A stretch of DNA of 15,491 bases from contig JBMOEX010000053.1 of the NCBI GenBank assembly GCA_049314535.1, positions 1 to 15,491 on the forward strand, written 5' to 3'. Source of the DNA: LMEP-6097 sp049314535 (GTDB lineage Bacteria; Cyanobacteriota; Vampirovibrionia; LMEP-6097). The notes under the pieces were generated by a model. That model had not been told where the DNA came from. It searched no databases and saw only the letters and a program-made list of their open reading frames with translations. Both the position numbers and the translations under genes were made by a program. Position 1 is the stretch's first letter, and each line of letters opens with the position of its first letter. Below are positions 1-6,754 of this stretch, one piece after another.

Positions 1-16
1 CTAATTTATGAAATAA

Positions 17-46
17 ATAATAACCTTTTTAAAGTTAACATGTCAA
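17..46 (-). promoter_or_regulatory. Leftward sigma70-type promoter at window edge
   Basis: On the minus strand a perfect -35 box TTGACA (41-46) is followed after 18 nt by TATTAT (17-22, five of six matches to the -10 consensus). It would drive a gene lying left of the window. It sits just downstream of the lptB-like 3' remnant, as if the original neighbour of lptB began here. The call rests on sequence match only. Confidence 0.5.
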
Positions 47-54
47 TATTTATT

Positions 55-105
55 TCAATAAAGCCTGAAACCCAAACCAAGACACTGTTCTGTAACTCTT
101 TCGCC
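55..105 (-). pseudogene. Second, diverged copy of the lptB 3' end (remnant)
   Basis: Read on the minus strand, these 51 bases match the last 51 bases of the intact lptB gene (1347-1397) at 40 positions. The frame and the TGA stop are shared. The remnant encodes GERVTEQCLGLGFRLY, where intact LptB ends DEVKEKYLGLNFRLY. Similarity stops at about position 105, after which comes the palindrome. There is no rest of an lptB gene here, so this is an isolated gene end. It lies in direct orientation relative to the intact copy, with the DUF4143 ATPase gene between them. It could be a displaced gene end left by an insertion (attL/attR-like) or the relic of a tandem duplication. Confidence 0.75.
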
Positions 106-118
106 TTGAGTGGTAAAT

Positions 119-169
119 GCACAATATGGATATTTTGAAACTAATAGTTTCAAAATATCCATATTGTGC
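119..169. repeat. Perfect 24-bp inverted repeat, 3-nt spacer
   Basis: Arms 119-142 and 146-169 are exact reverse complements, starting GCACAATATGG and ending CCATATTGTGC, around the spacer AAT (143-145). The repeat ends 12 nt before the GTG start of the ATPase gene. In RNA it would form a very strong hairpin directly upstream of the start codon. As DNA it could be a dimeric protein-binding site or a recombination site. A weak promoter (TTGAGT 106-111, GATATT 129-134, 17-nt spacer) would start transcription inside it. No T-run follows, so it is not a classical terminator in the rightward direction. Confidence 0.9.
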
Positions 170-181
170 TAGTGTGTTTAT

Positions 182-1360
182 GTGGAAACAATCAGAAGAG
201 AGATAAGCAATTTCATAAAAGATGAGTTGTCTCGAATATATCCAGTAATCACCATAACGGGGCCTCGTCAGTCTGGGAAAACCACTTTGGTTAAACAGTT
301 ATTTCCAGAGAAGCCTTATGTAAATTTAGAAAGGTTGGATGAGAGAGAATTTGCTTCAGCTGATCCACTTCGCTTTTTAAAGCAGTTTCCAGAAGGAGTC
401 ATACTTGATGAGGTTCAGCAAGTCCCAGATTTACTTTCATATATACAGGCTATTGTTGATGAAGAGAAAATCAAAGCAAAATTTATTCTTACAGGAAGTC
501 AAAATTTCGCTTTAATGAACAGCATATCTCAGTCTCTAGCTGGAAGAACGGCTGTAGTTCATTTATTACCCTTCTCTCTTTCCGAAATAGTTGCACACTA
601 TAAAATTCATCCATCTTTGGAAGATCTTTTATATAAAGGCTTTTATCCACGTATCTATGATGAAAAAGCTAATGCGAGAATAATTCTCTCTGATTATATT
701 CAGACTTATTTAGAGAAAGATTTACGTGACTGGTCTCGAATTCAAGATTTAAATCTCTTTAGAAAATTTATCAAAATGTGTGCTGCTAGGATAGGGCAGG
801 TTTTGAACACTAAAAATATAGCAGATGATCTCGGTGTCTCGCATGTAACCATTAAAAAATGGATTAATCTTTTAGAACTCAGCTTTATTGTATATTTACT
901 CCCACCTTTCTCTGCGAATATAAATAAACAGCTTGTTAAGTCACCGAAGTTATATTTTTATGATGTTGGTCTTGCTAGCCAGCTTTTAGGCATAGAGAGG
1001 CCAGAACAGCTAGTGACTCATAGTATGCGTGGAAGCTTATTTGAGAACTTGGTTATAATCGAGTTTTTAAAGTATAGGTTTAACAGTGGGAAACAAGCAA
1101 ATTTATATTTCTATAAGGATAAATCAAAAGAGGTAGATTTAATTTATAAAGATGCTGAAGAGCTTTCTGCTATTGAGATTAAATCTAGTAATCGGATTAA
1201 AGATGAGTATTTTAATGCACTTGACTATTTTGAAAAACTCTTTCCTAGAGAAGTTTCTGGTCGAAAATATCTAGCTTATGCTGGTGACAAGGCACAGGAT
1301 CGCAGCCGAGCCTGTATCGCAAACTATTATGAAATTGTAGATCGTGTCAATAAAGCCTAA
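182..1360 (+). CDS. AAA_14/DUF4143 family ATPase
   Basis: This is a 392-residue ATPase of the AAA_14 plus DUF4143 family, widespread and often strain-specific, with no settled cellular role. Walker A is GPRQSGKTT (27-35), Walker B is GVILDEVQ (72-79), and a sensor-like LTGSQNF lies at 103-109. A winged-helix/HTH region spans about 203-235. The C-terminal domain keeps a full PD-(D/E)XK-like set: E288 (SLFENLV), D319 (KEVDLIY) and E332-x-K334 (IEIKSS), so a nuclease fold is likely; activity is not shown. The start is GTG, since an in-frame TAG lies at 170-172; no clear Shine-Dalgarno is visible. A perfect palindrome abuts the 5' end. The last codons and the stop lie inside the antisense of the lptB end, giving a 14-nt convergent overlap. 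Flanking copies of the lptB 3' end suggest acquisition by insertion. Confidence 0.88.
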   Translation: METIRREISNFIKDELSRIYPVITITGPRQSGKTTLVKQLFPEKPYVNLERLDEREFASADPLRFLKQFPEGVILDEVQQVPDLLSYIQAIVDEEKIKAKFILTGSQNFALMNSISQSLAGRTAVVHLLPFSLSEIVAHYKIHPSLEDLLYKGFYPRIYDEKANARIILSDYIQTYLEKDLRDWSRIQDLNLFRKFIKMCAARIGQVLNTKNIADDLGVSHVTIKKWINLLELSFIVYLLPPFSANINKQLVKSPKLYFYDVGLASQLLGIERPEQLVTHSMRGSLFENLVIIEFLKYRFNSGKQANLYFYKDKSKEVDLIYKDAEELSAIEIKSSNRIKDEYFNALDYFEKLFPREVSGRKYLAYAGDKAQDRSRACIANYYEIVDRVNKA

Positions 1361-1397
1361 AATTCAAACCAAGATACTTTTCTTTAACTTCATCATC
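1347..1397 (-). repeat. Right copy of imperfect direct repeat (lptB 3' end)
   Basis: This is the functional 3' end of lptB, matched by the remnant at 55-105 (40 of 51 positions). The first 12 bases, TCAATAAAGCCT, are identical in both copies. On the plus strand both copies also read AAT AAA GCC followed by a stop (TAA here, TGA on the left). This copy therefore also supplies the final residues and stop codon of the ATPase gene. Confidence 0.75.
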
Positions 1398-2081
1398 TCT
1401 AGCGATTTCTTCTGAATTACCTTCTTTAATAATTTCACCATTATAAATTATGTAAGCTCTATCAGTAATGTTTAAAGTCGCATTAGGATTATGATCTGTA
1501 ATGAGGAGACCTATGTTTTTTTGTTTACAGAGATCATGAATAATCGCTTGAATATCCAGAATCGCCACTGGATCTATACCTGTAAAAGGTTCATCTAATA
1601 ATATAAATTTAGGATCGAGAGCTAAAGCTCTCGCGATCTCTAATCTACGTCTTTCACCACCAGAAAGGCTTATAGCAAGAGACTCTCTGAGATGATAAAT
1701 CCCGAACTCATCTAATAAATATTTTGATTTTTCAGTAATCTCTCTATCGCTTAAATTCATTAACTCTAAAACTAATCTAAGATTATCTGAGACACTAAGC
1801 TGCCTAAAAGCACTTGGTTCTTGAGTTAAGTATGAAATGCCGAGTCTAGCCCTTTCATGAATTTTTAATTTAGTTATGTCGTGATCAGCTAGGGATATCG
1901 AGCCGCCATCAGGTTTTACTAAGCCAACGGCGATATCGAAACAAGTAGTTTTACCTGCACCATTCGGGCCTAGCAGTGCAACAGCTTCACCCTGCTTAAC
2001 AAAAAAACTCACCGAGTTTACAACCTTACGCAGGTTATATGACTTGATGAGCTTATTTGCAGATAGAACTGTGGATAATAT
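1347..2081 (-). CDS. lptB: LPS export ABC transporter ATP-binding protein LptB
   Basis: Cytoplasmic ATPase of the LptB2FG complex, which extracts LPS from the inner membrane and powers its transport to the outer membrane. In numbering from the GTG at 2012: Walker A GPNGAGKTT (15-23), Q-loop YLTQE (Q64), signature LSGGE (116-120), Walker B FILLDEP (136-142) and H-loop H174. The usual start would be that GTG. However, the frame stays open for 28 further codons, and LSANKLIKSYNLRKVVNSV matches the family N-terminus including the A-loop tyrosine. No ATG, GTG or TTG exists there in frame. The only fitting start is ATA (2081-2079), 8 nt after AAGG, giving 244 residues, close to E. coli LptB (241). 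It follows rpsU after a 15-nt gap in the same frame. Family identity is near certain; the start codon is inferred. Confidence 0.93.
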   Translation of the reverse strand: MLSTVLSANKLIKSYNLRKVVNSVSFFVKQGEAVALLGPNGAGKTTCFDIAVGLVKPDGGSISLADHDITKLKIHERARLGISYLTQEPSAFRQLSVSDNLRLVLELMNLSDREITEKSKYLLDEFGIYHLRESLAISLSGGERRRLEIARALALDPKFILLDEPFTGIDPVAILDIQAIIHDLCKQKNIGLLITDHNPNATLNITDRAYIIYNGEIIKEGNSEEIARDDEVKEKYLGLNFRLY

Positions 2082-2096
2082 AGGAAAAACCTTAGT

Positions 2097-2351
2097 TTAG
2101 TAAGATCTAGGGAAAGATGGTCTCTCTCTTTCTTTCTCTTTATCTTTCGTCGGAGTCGCAACACGTGGTTTATGACTCAATGTAAGCTTTCTTTTCGTTT
2201 CCGCTTTTTTACGCTTTTTCATCTGACCTTTATTCTCGTGATGCTGGCGTTTTTTAACTTCAAGGATAATACCTGCTTTAATAACCTCTCTCTTGAAGCG
2301 TCTTAGAGCAGCTTCGATAGATTCTCCCTCGTGTATTTTTACTTCAGCCAA
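2097..2351 (-). CDS. rpsU: Ribosomal protein bS21
   Basis: Small-subunit ribosomal protein that sits near the 3' end of 16S rRNA and the mRNA exit. The core, with GESIEAALRRFKREVIKAGI and a following basic helix (KKRQHHENK), is typical bS21. The 84 residues exceed the usual 58-71: the C-terminal third is a long basic then mixed-charge tail (KDKEKERERPSFPRSY at the end). The start is TTG (2351-2349), 5 nt after GGAG. It is the first gene of a leftward pair with lptB, which continues in the same frame after the TAA stop, so the two are probably co-transcribed and translationally coupled. Confidence 0.93.
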   Translation of the reverse strand: MAEVKIHEGESIEAALRRFKREVIKAGIILEVKKRQHHENKGQMKKRKKAETKRKLTLSHKPRVATPTKDKEKERERPSFPRSY

Positions 2352-2383
2352 ATTTACTCCTTAAATATTATTTGGAAACGACA

Positions 2384-2402
2384 AAGTGCAATTGTAGCAC
2401 TT
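2384..2402 (-). promoter_or_regulatory. rpsU-lptB promoter with overlapping inverted repeat
   Basis: On the minus strand an extended -10 element (TG, one base, TACAAT at 2396-2391) lies about 40 nt upstream of the rpsU start. No good -35 box is seen at 16-18 nt. A 6-bp inverted repeat, AAGTGC (2384-2389) and GCACTT (2397-2402), brackets the -10 element symmetrically and may be an operator. This is a sequence-based suggestion. Confidence 0.4.
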
Positions 2403-2510
2403 CATAATTATTTTTTCTAGATTTGTGAGACTTTTAACTACTGCTTCCAGTTTTAGGGTAATAAGCCTACTCGCCATTATTCCCACTTGGGTTTAAAATA
2501 GGTTAAGGCT

Positions 2511-5186
2511 ATGTTGATAGAAAAATCAGTTTTACTAGATGAGATTAATTTGAGTTCATCGAATCAAAAATATAAGTTTTATTCTTTAAAAAAGATAGAA
2601 GAGTTAACTCAGAAAAATTTAGCTTCTCTGCCGTTTAGCTTGAAAATAATTTTAGAGTCGATGCTACGTAATTTAGATGAAAAGAAAGTTCGCACTGTGG
2701 ATATTCAGGCTCTTTTAGATTATGATCCTAAGAAAGTTATAGCAAGTGAAGTGCCGTTTAGCCCTGCTAGAGTGGTTTTACAGGATTTCACTGGTGTTCC
2801 TCTGTTCGTAGATTTAGCAGCCATGCGTGATGCTGCTAAAAAGGTCGGCTTAGATCCGCAGAAAATAAATCCTTTAGTACCGTTAGATCTAGTCATAGAC
2901 CACTCTATACAAGTGGATTCCTTTGGTACTGATGCTGCATTAGAGCAGAATCAAAATTTAGAGTTTGAAAGAAACTATGACAGATTTCAGTTTTTAAAGT
3001 GGGCACAGAAAGCTTTTAATCAGACTCGTATAGTCCCTCCTGGCTTCGGTATTATTCATCAGGTGAATATGGAGTATTTAGCGAAAGTCGTTCTAGAGAA
3101 GGATAATGAACTGTTCTTTGATACTCTTGTCGGGACTGATTCGCATACGACGATGATCGGCGGACTTGGGATATTTGGTTTCGGGGTAGGGGGCTTAGAA
3201 GCTGAAGCTGCGATGCTTGGACAGCCAGTCACTATGCCAGCTCCAGAGGTCGTGGGTATTAAGCTTAAAGGTAGCCTTTCTCCAGTCGTCACTGCGACTG
3301 ATTTAGCTCTTTATGTGACAGAGTTTTTAAGAAAAATCGGCGTGATCGGAAAATTAGTAGAGTTCTATGGTGATGGCTGTAAGAGTTTAACTTTAGAAGA
3401 AAGAGCGACAGTTTCTAATATGGCTCCAGAATATGGTGCTACTGTAGGTCTTTTCCCTGTTGATGAAGAGGTGCTTAATTACTTAAGTAGAACTGGCAGA
3501 TCAGCAGAAGATATAGAGAAAGTGGAGAAATACTTTAAAGCTCAGGGAGTCTGGGGTACTGAGCGTAATGAAGCTTCATTTACGGCACTCTATGAAATTA
3601 ATTTAGATGAGATACAGGCTAGCGTTGCAGGGCCGAGAAGACCTCAGGATAGAATAAATTTTTCTGAATTAAAATCTCAGTTCGCTAAAGCGATAGCAAG
3701 ACCTACTGATGAGCATGGCTTTGGTTTAAAAGAGGCTAATCCAGCTGATCATGGCGATATATTAATAGCTGCTATAACTAGCTGTACTAATACTAGTAAC
3801 CCTGCGGTTATAATCGCAGCGGGGCTTGTAGCTCAAAAAGCTATCGCTAAAGGACTTAAGGTTAATTCTAAAGTTAAGACTAGCCTTGCACCAGGTTCAC
3901 AGGCGGTAAGAGAGTATTTGGAGAAAGCTGATTTACTTGCTCCTTTAGAGCAGCTTGGCTTTAATATAGTAGGTTATGGCTGTACTACCTGTATCGGAAA
4001 CTCTGGTCCATTAAGCTCTGCTGCGATGGAAGCTGTGAATGCTAGTCCAGATAAGGTCTTCGCTAGTGTGCTTTCGGGTAATCGTAACTTCGATGGTAGA
4101 ATCAGCCCACAGATTAAAGCTAATTTCTTAATGTCGCCGCCTTTAGTCGTGGCTATGGCATTAAGAGGAAATGTAAATTTCGATCCAGAAAATGATTTTA
4201 TTCAGGCAGATCTTAAGTTAAAGGATATCTGGCCTACTAAAGATGAAGTGAAAGCCATTATAGAAAAGGTTATGAGTCCTGATATATATAAAGATATCTA
4301 CTCTAAAGTTTCAGAGGGAACGGCTCTCTGGAATTCTATTAATGCAGATACTAGCTCACAGTATGAATGGGATGAGAAGAATACCTATATTCAGAACCCA
4401 CCTTTCTTTGAAGAATTCGGTGTGAATGCACCTTCTATTAAGCCTATAGAGAAAGCTAGAGTTTTACTGAGTTTAGGTGATTCTATTACGACGGATCATA
4501 TATCCCCAGCTGGTTCTATAGCTAAAGATTCTTCTGCGGCTAAATATTTAAATGCTGAAGGCGTGGCGAATGTTGATTTTAATAGCTACGGCTCTAGGCG
4601 AGGTAATGACAGAGTCATGACTAGAGGTACTTTTGCGAATATTAGACTCGCTAATTTGCTCGTGCCGAATAGCTCAGGTCCAGTAACTAAACATTTCTCT
4701 GATGCTGTAGATTTTGAATCAGCACCACAGTTATCAGTCTTTGACGCTTCATTAAAATATAAAGAGACTGGCACGCCTTGTTTGGTTTTTGCTGGTAAAT
4801 TATTTGGTAATGGAAGTTCTAGAGACTGGGCTGCTAAAGGGCAGATGCTATTAGGAGTGAAAGCTGTTATCGCTGAGTCTTTTGAGAGAATCCATAGAAG
4901 TAATTTAATCGGCATGGGAATTCTGCCGATAGAGGTTACAGGTAAAGTCCTGAAAGATAATGGCTTAGATGGTTCTGAAGAGTTTAGCATAGAAGGTCTG
5001 AATGATAATATAGTGCCTAGCCAAGAGATTAAGATTTTAGCGAAAAAGAAATCTGGTGAAACTACTATTATTACAGCGGAAATACTCTTACAGACACCGA
5101 TTGAGATAGAGTATTATAGACACGGCGGAATTCTACAGTTTACTCTAAGGCAATTAATTAGAGAAAATTCCGCTCAGGTTGTATAA
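2511..5186 (+). CDS. acnA: Aconitate hydratase A (aconitase)
   Basis: Converts citrate to isocitrate via cis-aconitate in the TCA cycle; a cytosolic [4Fe-4S] enzyme. The 891 residues match the AcnA/IRP1 type. Cluster ligands are Cys425 (AITSCTNTSNP), Cys491 and Cys494 (GYGCTTCIGNSG). Other family marks: VGTDSHTTM (about 207-215), LSGNRNFDGR (521-530), SLGDSITTDHISPAG (654-668), NSYGSRRGN (691-699) and the substrate-binding GNGSSRDWAAKG (766-777) in the swivelling C-terminal domain. All are intact, so it should be active. The ATG is 8 nt after AGG (2500-2502). It lies divergent from rpsU, with 159 bp between the starts, and 8 nt ahead of an exported-protein gene. AcnB, the form usual in cyanobacteria, has a different domain order and is excluded. 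Confidence 0.97.
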   Translation: MLIEKSVLLDEINLSSSNQKYKFYSLKKIEELTQKNLASLPFSLKIILESMLRNLDEKKVRTVDIQALLDYDPKKVIASEVPFSPARVVLQDFTGVPLFVDLAAMRDAAKKVGLDPQKINPLVPLDLVIDHSIQVDSFGTDAALEQNQNLEFERNYDRFQFLKWAQKAFNQTRIVPPGFGIIHQVNMEYLAKVVLEKDNELFFDTLVGTDSHTTMIGGLGIFGFGVGGLEAEAAMLGQPVTMPAPEVVGIKLKGSLSPVVTATDLALYVTEFLRKIGVIGKLVEFYGDGCKSLTLEERATVSNMAPEYGATVGLFPVDEEVLNYLSRTGRSAEDIEKVEKYFKAQGVWGTERNEASFTALYEINLDEIQASVAGPRRPQDRINFSELKSQFAKAIARPTDEHGFGLKEANPADHGDILIAAITSCTNTSNPAVIIAAGLVAQKAIAKGLKVNSKVKTSLAPGSQAVREYLEKADLLAPLEQLGFNIVGYGCTTCIGNSGPLSSAAMEAVNASPDKVFASVLSGNRNFDGRISPQIKANFLMSPPLVVAMALRGNVNFDPENDFIQADLKLKDIWPTKDEVKAIIEKVMSPDIYKDIYSKVSEGTALWNSINADTSSQYEWDEKNTYIQNPPFFEEFGVNAPSIKPIEKARVLLSLGDSITTDHISPAGSIAKDSSAAKYLNAEGVANVDFNSYGSRRGNDRVMTRGTFANIRLANLLVPNSSGPVTKHFSDAVDFESAPQLSVFDASLKYKETGTPCLVFAGKLFGNGSSRDWAAKGQMLLGVKAVIAESFERIHRSNLIGMGILPIEVTGKVLKDNGLDGSEEFSIEGLNDNIVPSQEIKILAKKKSGETTIITAEILLQTPIEIEYYRHGGILQFTLRQLIRENSAQVV

Positions 5187-5194
5187 TTCAGATC

Positions 5195-6100
5195 ATGTTG
5201 AAGCGTTATTTCTGCCTGTTTAGCTTAGCTTTTTTGCTTAGCTCTCTTGCACTAAACCAAGCACTCGCGATAAAAGATTATAGTGAGCTCTCAGCGATTA
5301 AGATAGATGATTCTGCTTCTTCTGATGATAGCTCTTTAGATAAGGAATTATCACTTCTAGAGGCGAAGCGTGCTGAGCTTAAGAAAAATGAACAGAGTGC
5401 TTTTCAGTTTATTAATGCTAGTACTGAAGAACAACACGCAGATTTAGCTACCGATGAATTCTTTACGCATAGCGAAAAAGAGCAGCTTCTAGAGCTATGG
5501 CGAGCAACTTTGCTCAGAAATAGAAGTATTCAATTTATTCTTAAATCCTTAGCAGCTGATCCTAAGAGTGTTACGGCGAAAAATAATATTATGCAAGCCC
5601 TGACTAAGGCTATGTTCGTGCCATTTTATGCAGTTTCAGCAGTGGCTGATAATACTTTAATTACAGGTGGGTCTCTTCTCGGGGCGCGGGTTATCGGCGA
5701 TGTAGTCGATAAGAATGATAAACAGCGAGCTGTAGATCAGCAGATTACTAGGACTGATATGGTGGTAATGTTTATGCTGGTAGATGAAGTCGCAGAGAGG
5801 CTTAGGCAGTCTTACTATCAGTATAAGGATACGAGAATTAAGCGTGCTTTCTTAGATGAGGATCTGCAAGCCTCTGGCTATGATCTTACTGAAGCCTTAG
5901 ATGCCGCTCCAGAAAATGGTATGAGTGAGCAGGTTTTTCTAGCTAGGATGATTAATAATGAACTGCAAAGACAAGTCCGCCTCTTGGATTTAGATTATAG
6001 ATCTAGTAGAAGAATGCTTATTGAGCTTGCTGGGCAGCAAGCTGTGACGAATATAGATCCGATGATAGATGTGGAGATTCGTGAGATTTATAATCTCTAA
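5195..6100 (+). CDS. Exported protein of unknown function
   Basis: I do not recognise this 301-residue protein. It starts with a typical Sec signal peptide: KR at 3-4, a hydrophobic core (about 6-20), and likely cleavage after A23-L24-A25. The mature part opens with an acidic Ser/Asp-rich stretch (about 35-50), then an E/K-rich helix (50-66). A more hydrophobic, glycine-containing segment (137-171) could insert in or lie on a membrane. The rest is charged helix (about 196-285, rich in Arg, Gln and Leu), possibly coiled coil. With an outer membrane implied by LptB, it is probably periplasmic or envelope-associated. It begins 8 nt after acnA with no clear Shine-Dalgarno, so translation may depend on coupling to acnA; no functional link to aconitase is evident. 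Confidence 0.75.
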   Translation: MLKRYFCLFSLAFLLSSLALNQALAIKDYSELSAIKIDDSASSDDSSLDKELSLLEAKRAELKKNEQSAFQFINASTEEQHADLATDEFFTHSEKEQLLELWRATLLRNRSIQFILKSLAADPKSVTAKNNIMQALTKAMFVPFYAVSAVADNTLITGGSLLGARVIGDVVDKNDKQRAVDQQITRTDMVVMFMLVDEVAERLRQSYYQYKDTRIKRAFLDEDLQASGYDLTEALDAAPENGMSEQVFLARMINNELQRQVRLLDLDYRSSRRMLIELAGQQAVTNIDPMIDVEIREIYNL

Positions 6101-6120
6101 AATCACCGATTTTAGGGATT
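6092..6120. terminator. Hairpin at the convergent gene junction, possible weak terminator
   Basis: AATCTCTAAAATC (6092-6104) pairs with GATTTTAGGGATT (6108-6120) over 13 bp with one G-T wobble and an ACC loop. It includes the stop codon of the exported-protein gene and faces the end of scpB. No T-run follows on either strand, so it is at best a weak or factor-assisted bidirectional terminator. Confidence 0.35.
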
Positions 6121-6152
6121 AGCTCATAATCTGTAAGATTAGCTCACTATCT
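6117..6152. repeat. Two-copy 16-bp direct repeat
   Basis: GATTAGCTCATAATCT (6117-6132) and GATTAGCTCACTATCT (6137-6152) differ at two bases and are 4 nt apart. They sit between the convergent ends of the exported-protein gene and scpB. The function is unknown; it may be a simple local duplication. Confidence 0.6.
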
Positions 6153-6157
6153 CTAAT

Positions 6158-6754
6158 CTAATGATTTTCTAAAGAACCCCTCACAAACTTAACATTCTGC
6201 TCAGAATTCTTAAGTAAATGCTGAAGCTCAAGCCCATTATTACTTAATTTAAAATATTCGGCGAAAGTCGAAGTTGTCGTAACTATATTACTATTACCTT
6301 CTTTTTTTCTTTTTATTAGATTTAACTGTTCTAATTCTTTTAAATGCTCATAGACATTAGAACCACGTAATTCCATAAGGTCTTTTTGGTAAATGGGTTC
6401 TTTTAAAGCTATAGTCGAAAGCGTTCTCAGGCAGGAGGTTTTGAGCTCGAAATTTAAAACTTCGTCACTAAGATCAGAGTAATCATCTTTTACTCGCATA
6501 ATATAACCTTTAGTCGTATCGATGGAAAGAGCTGTATCTCTAGTCTCATATTCAGATAAAAGCTGACTGATAGCTGATCTCACGAGATTCGTATCTGTGC
6601 CGATACGCTCTGCGATTTCCTTAGAGGAGACAGGCTCGGTGGTTAGAAATAAAATCGCTTCTACTTTGTTGCGAAGATCTGAGGTATTTTTAATTTCGGC
6701 TATTTCGTTAATAGGGGATTCATCTTTCAGGTTCATATAGCCACAGCTCCCCAT
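6158..6754 (-). CDS. scpB: Segregation and condensation protein B
   Basis: Winged-helix dimer that binds the ScpA kleisin and regulates the SMC ATPase in chromosome segregation. The family core starts at LRNKVEAILFLTTEPVSSKEIAERIG (about 27-52), the first winged helix; the second (about 108-165) includes IYQKDLMELRG. The C-terminal tail after residue 170 is less conserved. Two starts are possible. ATG 6754 follows AGGA by 5 nt. ATG 6736 follows GGGGAG by 10 nt and gives MNLKDESP, closer to the usual N-terminus. Either overlaps the end of scpA, by 35 or 17 nt, which indicates translational coupling. It is the last gene of smc-scpA-scpB. Confidence 0.92.
   Translation of the reverse strand: MGSCGYMNLKDESPINEIAEIKNTSDLRNKVEAILFLTTEPVSSKEIAERIGTDTNLVRSAISQLLSEYETRDTALSIDTTKGYIMRVKDDYSDLSDEVLNFELKTSCLRTLSTIALKEPIYQKDLMELRGSNVYEHLKELEQLNLIKRKKEGNSNIVTTTSTFAEYFKLSNNGLELQHLLKNSEQNVKFVRGSLENH

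Noticed and set aside
3059..4990. Minus-strand open frames inside acnA (3059-3292 and 4586-4990)
   Set aside because: They are antisense to conserved aconitase motifs and have low-complexity shadow composition.
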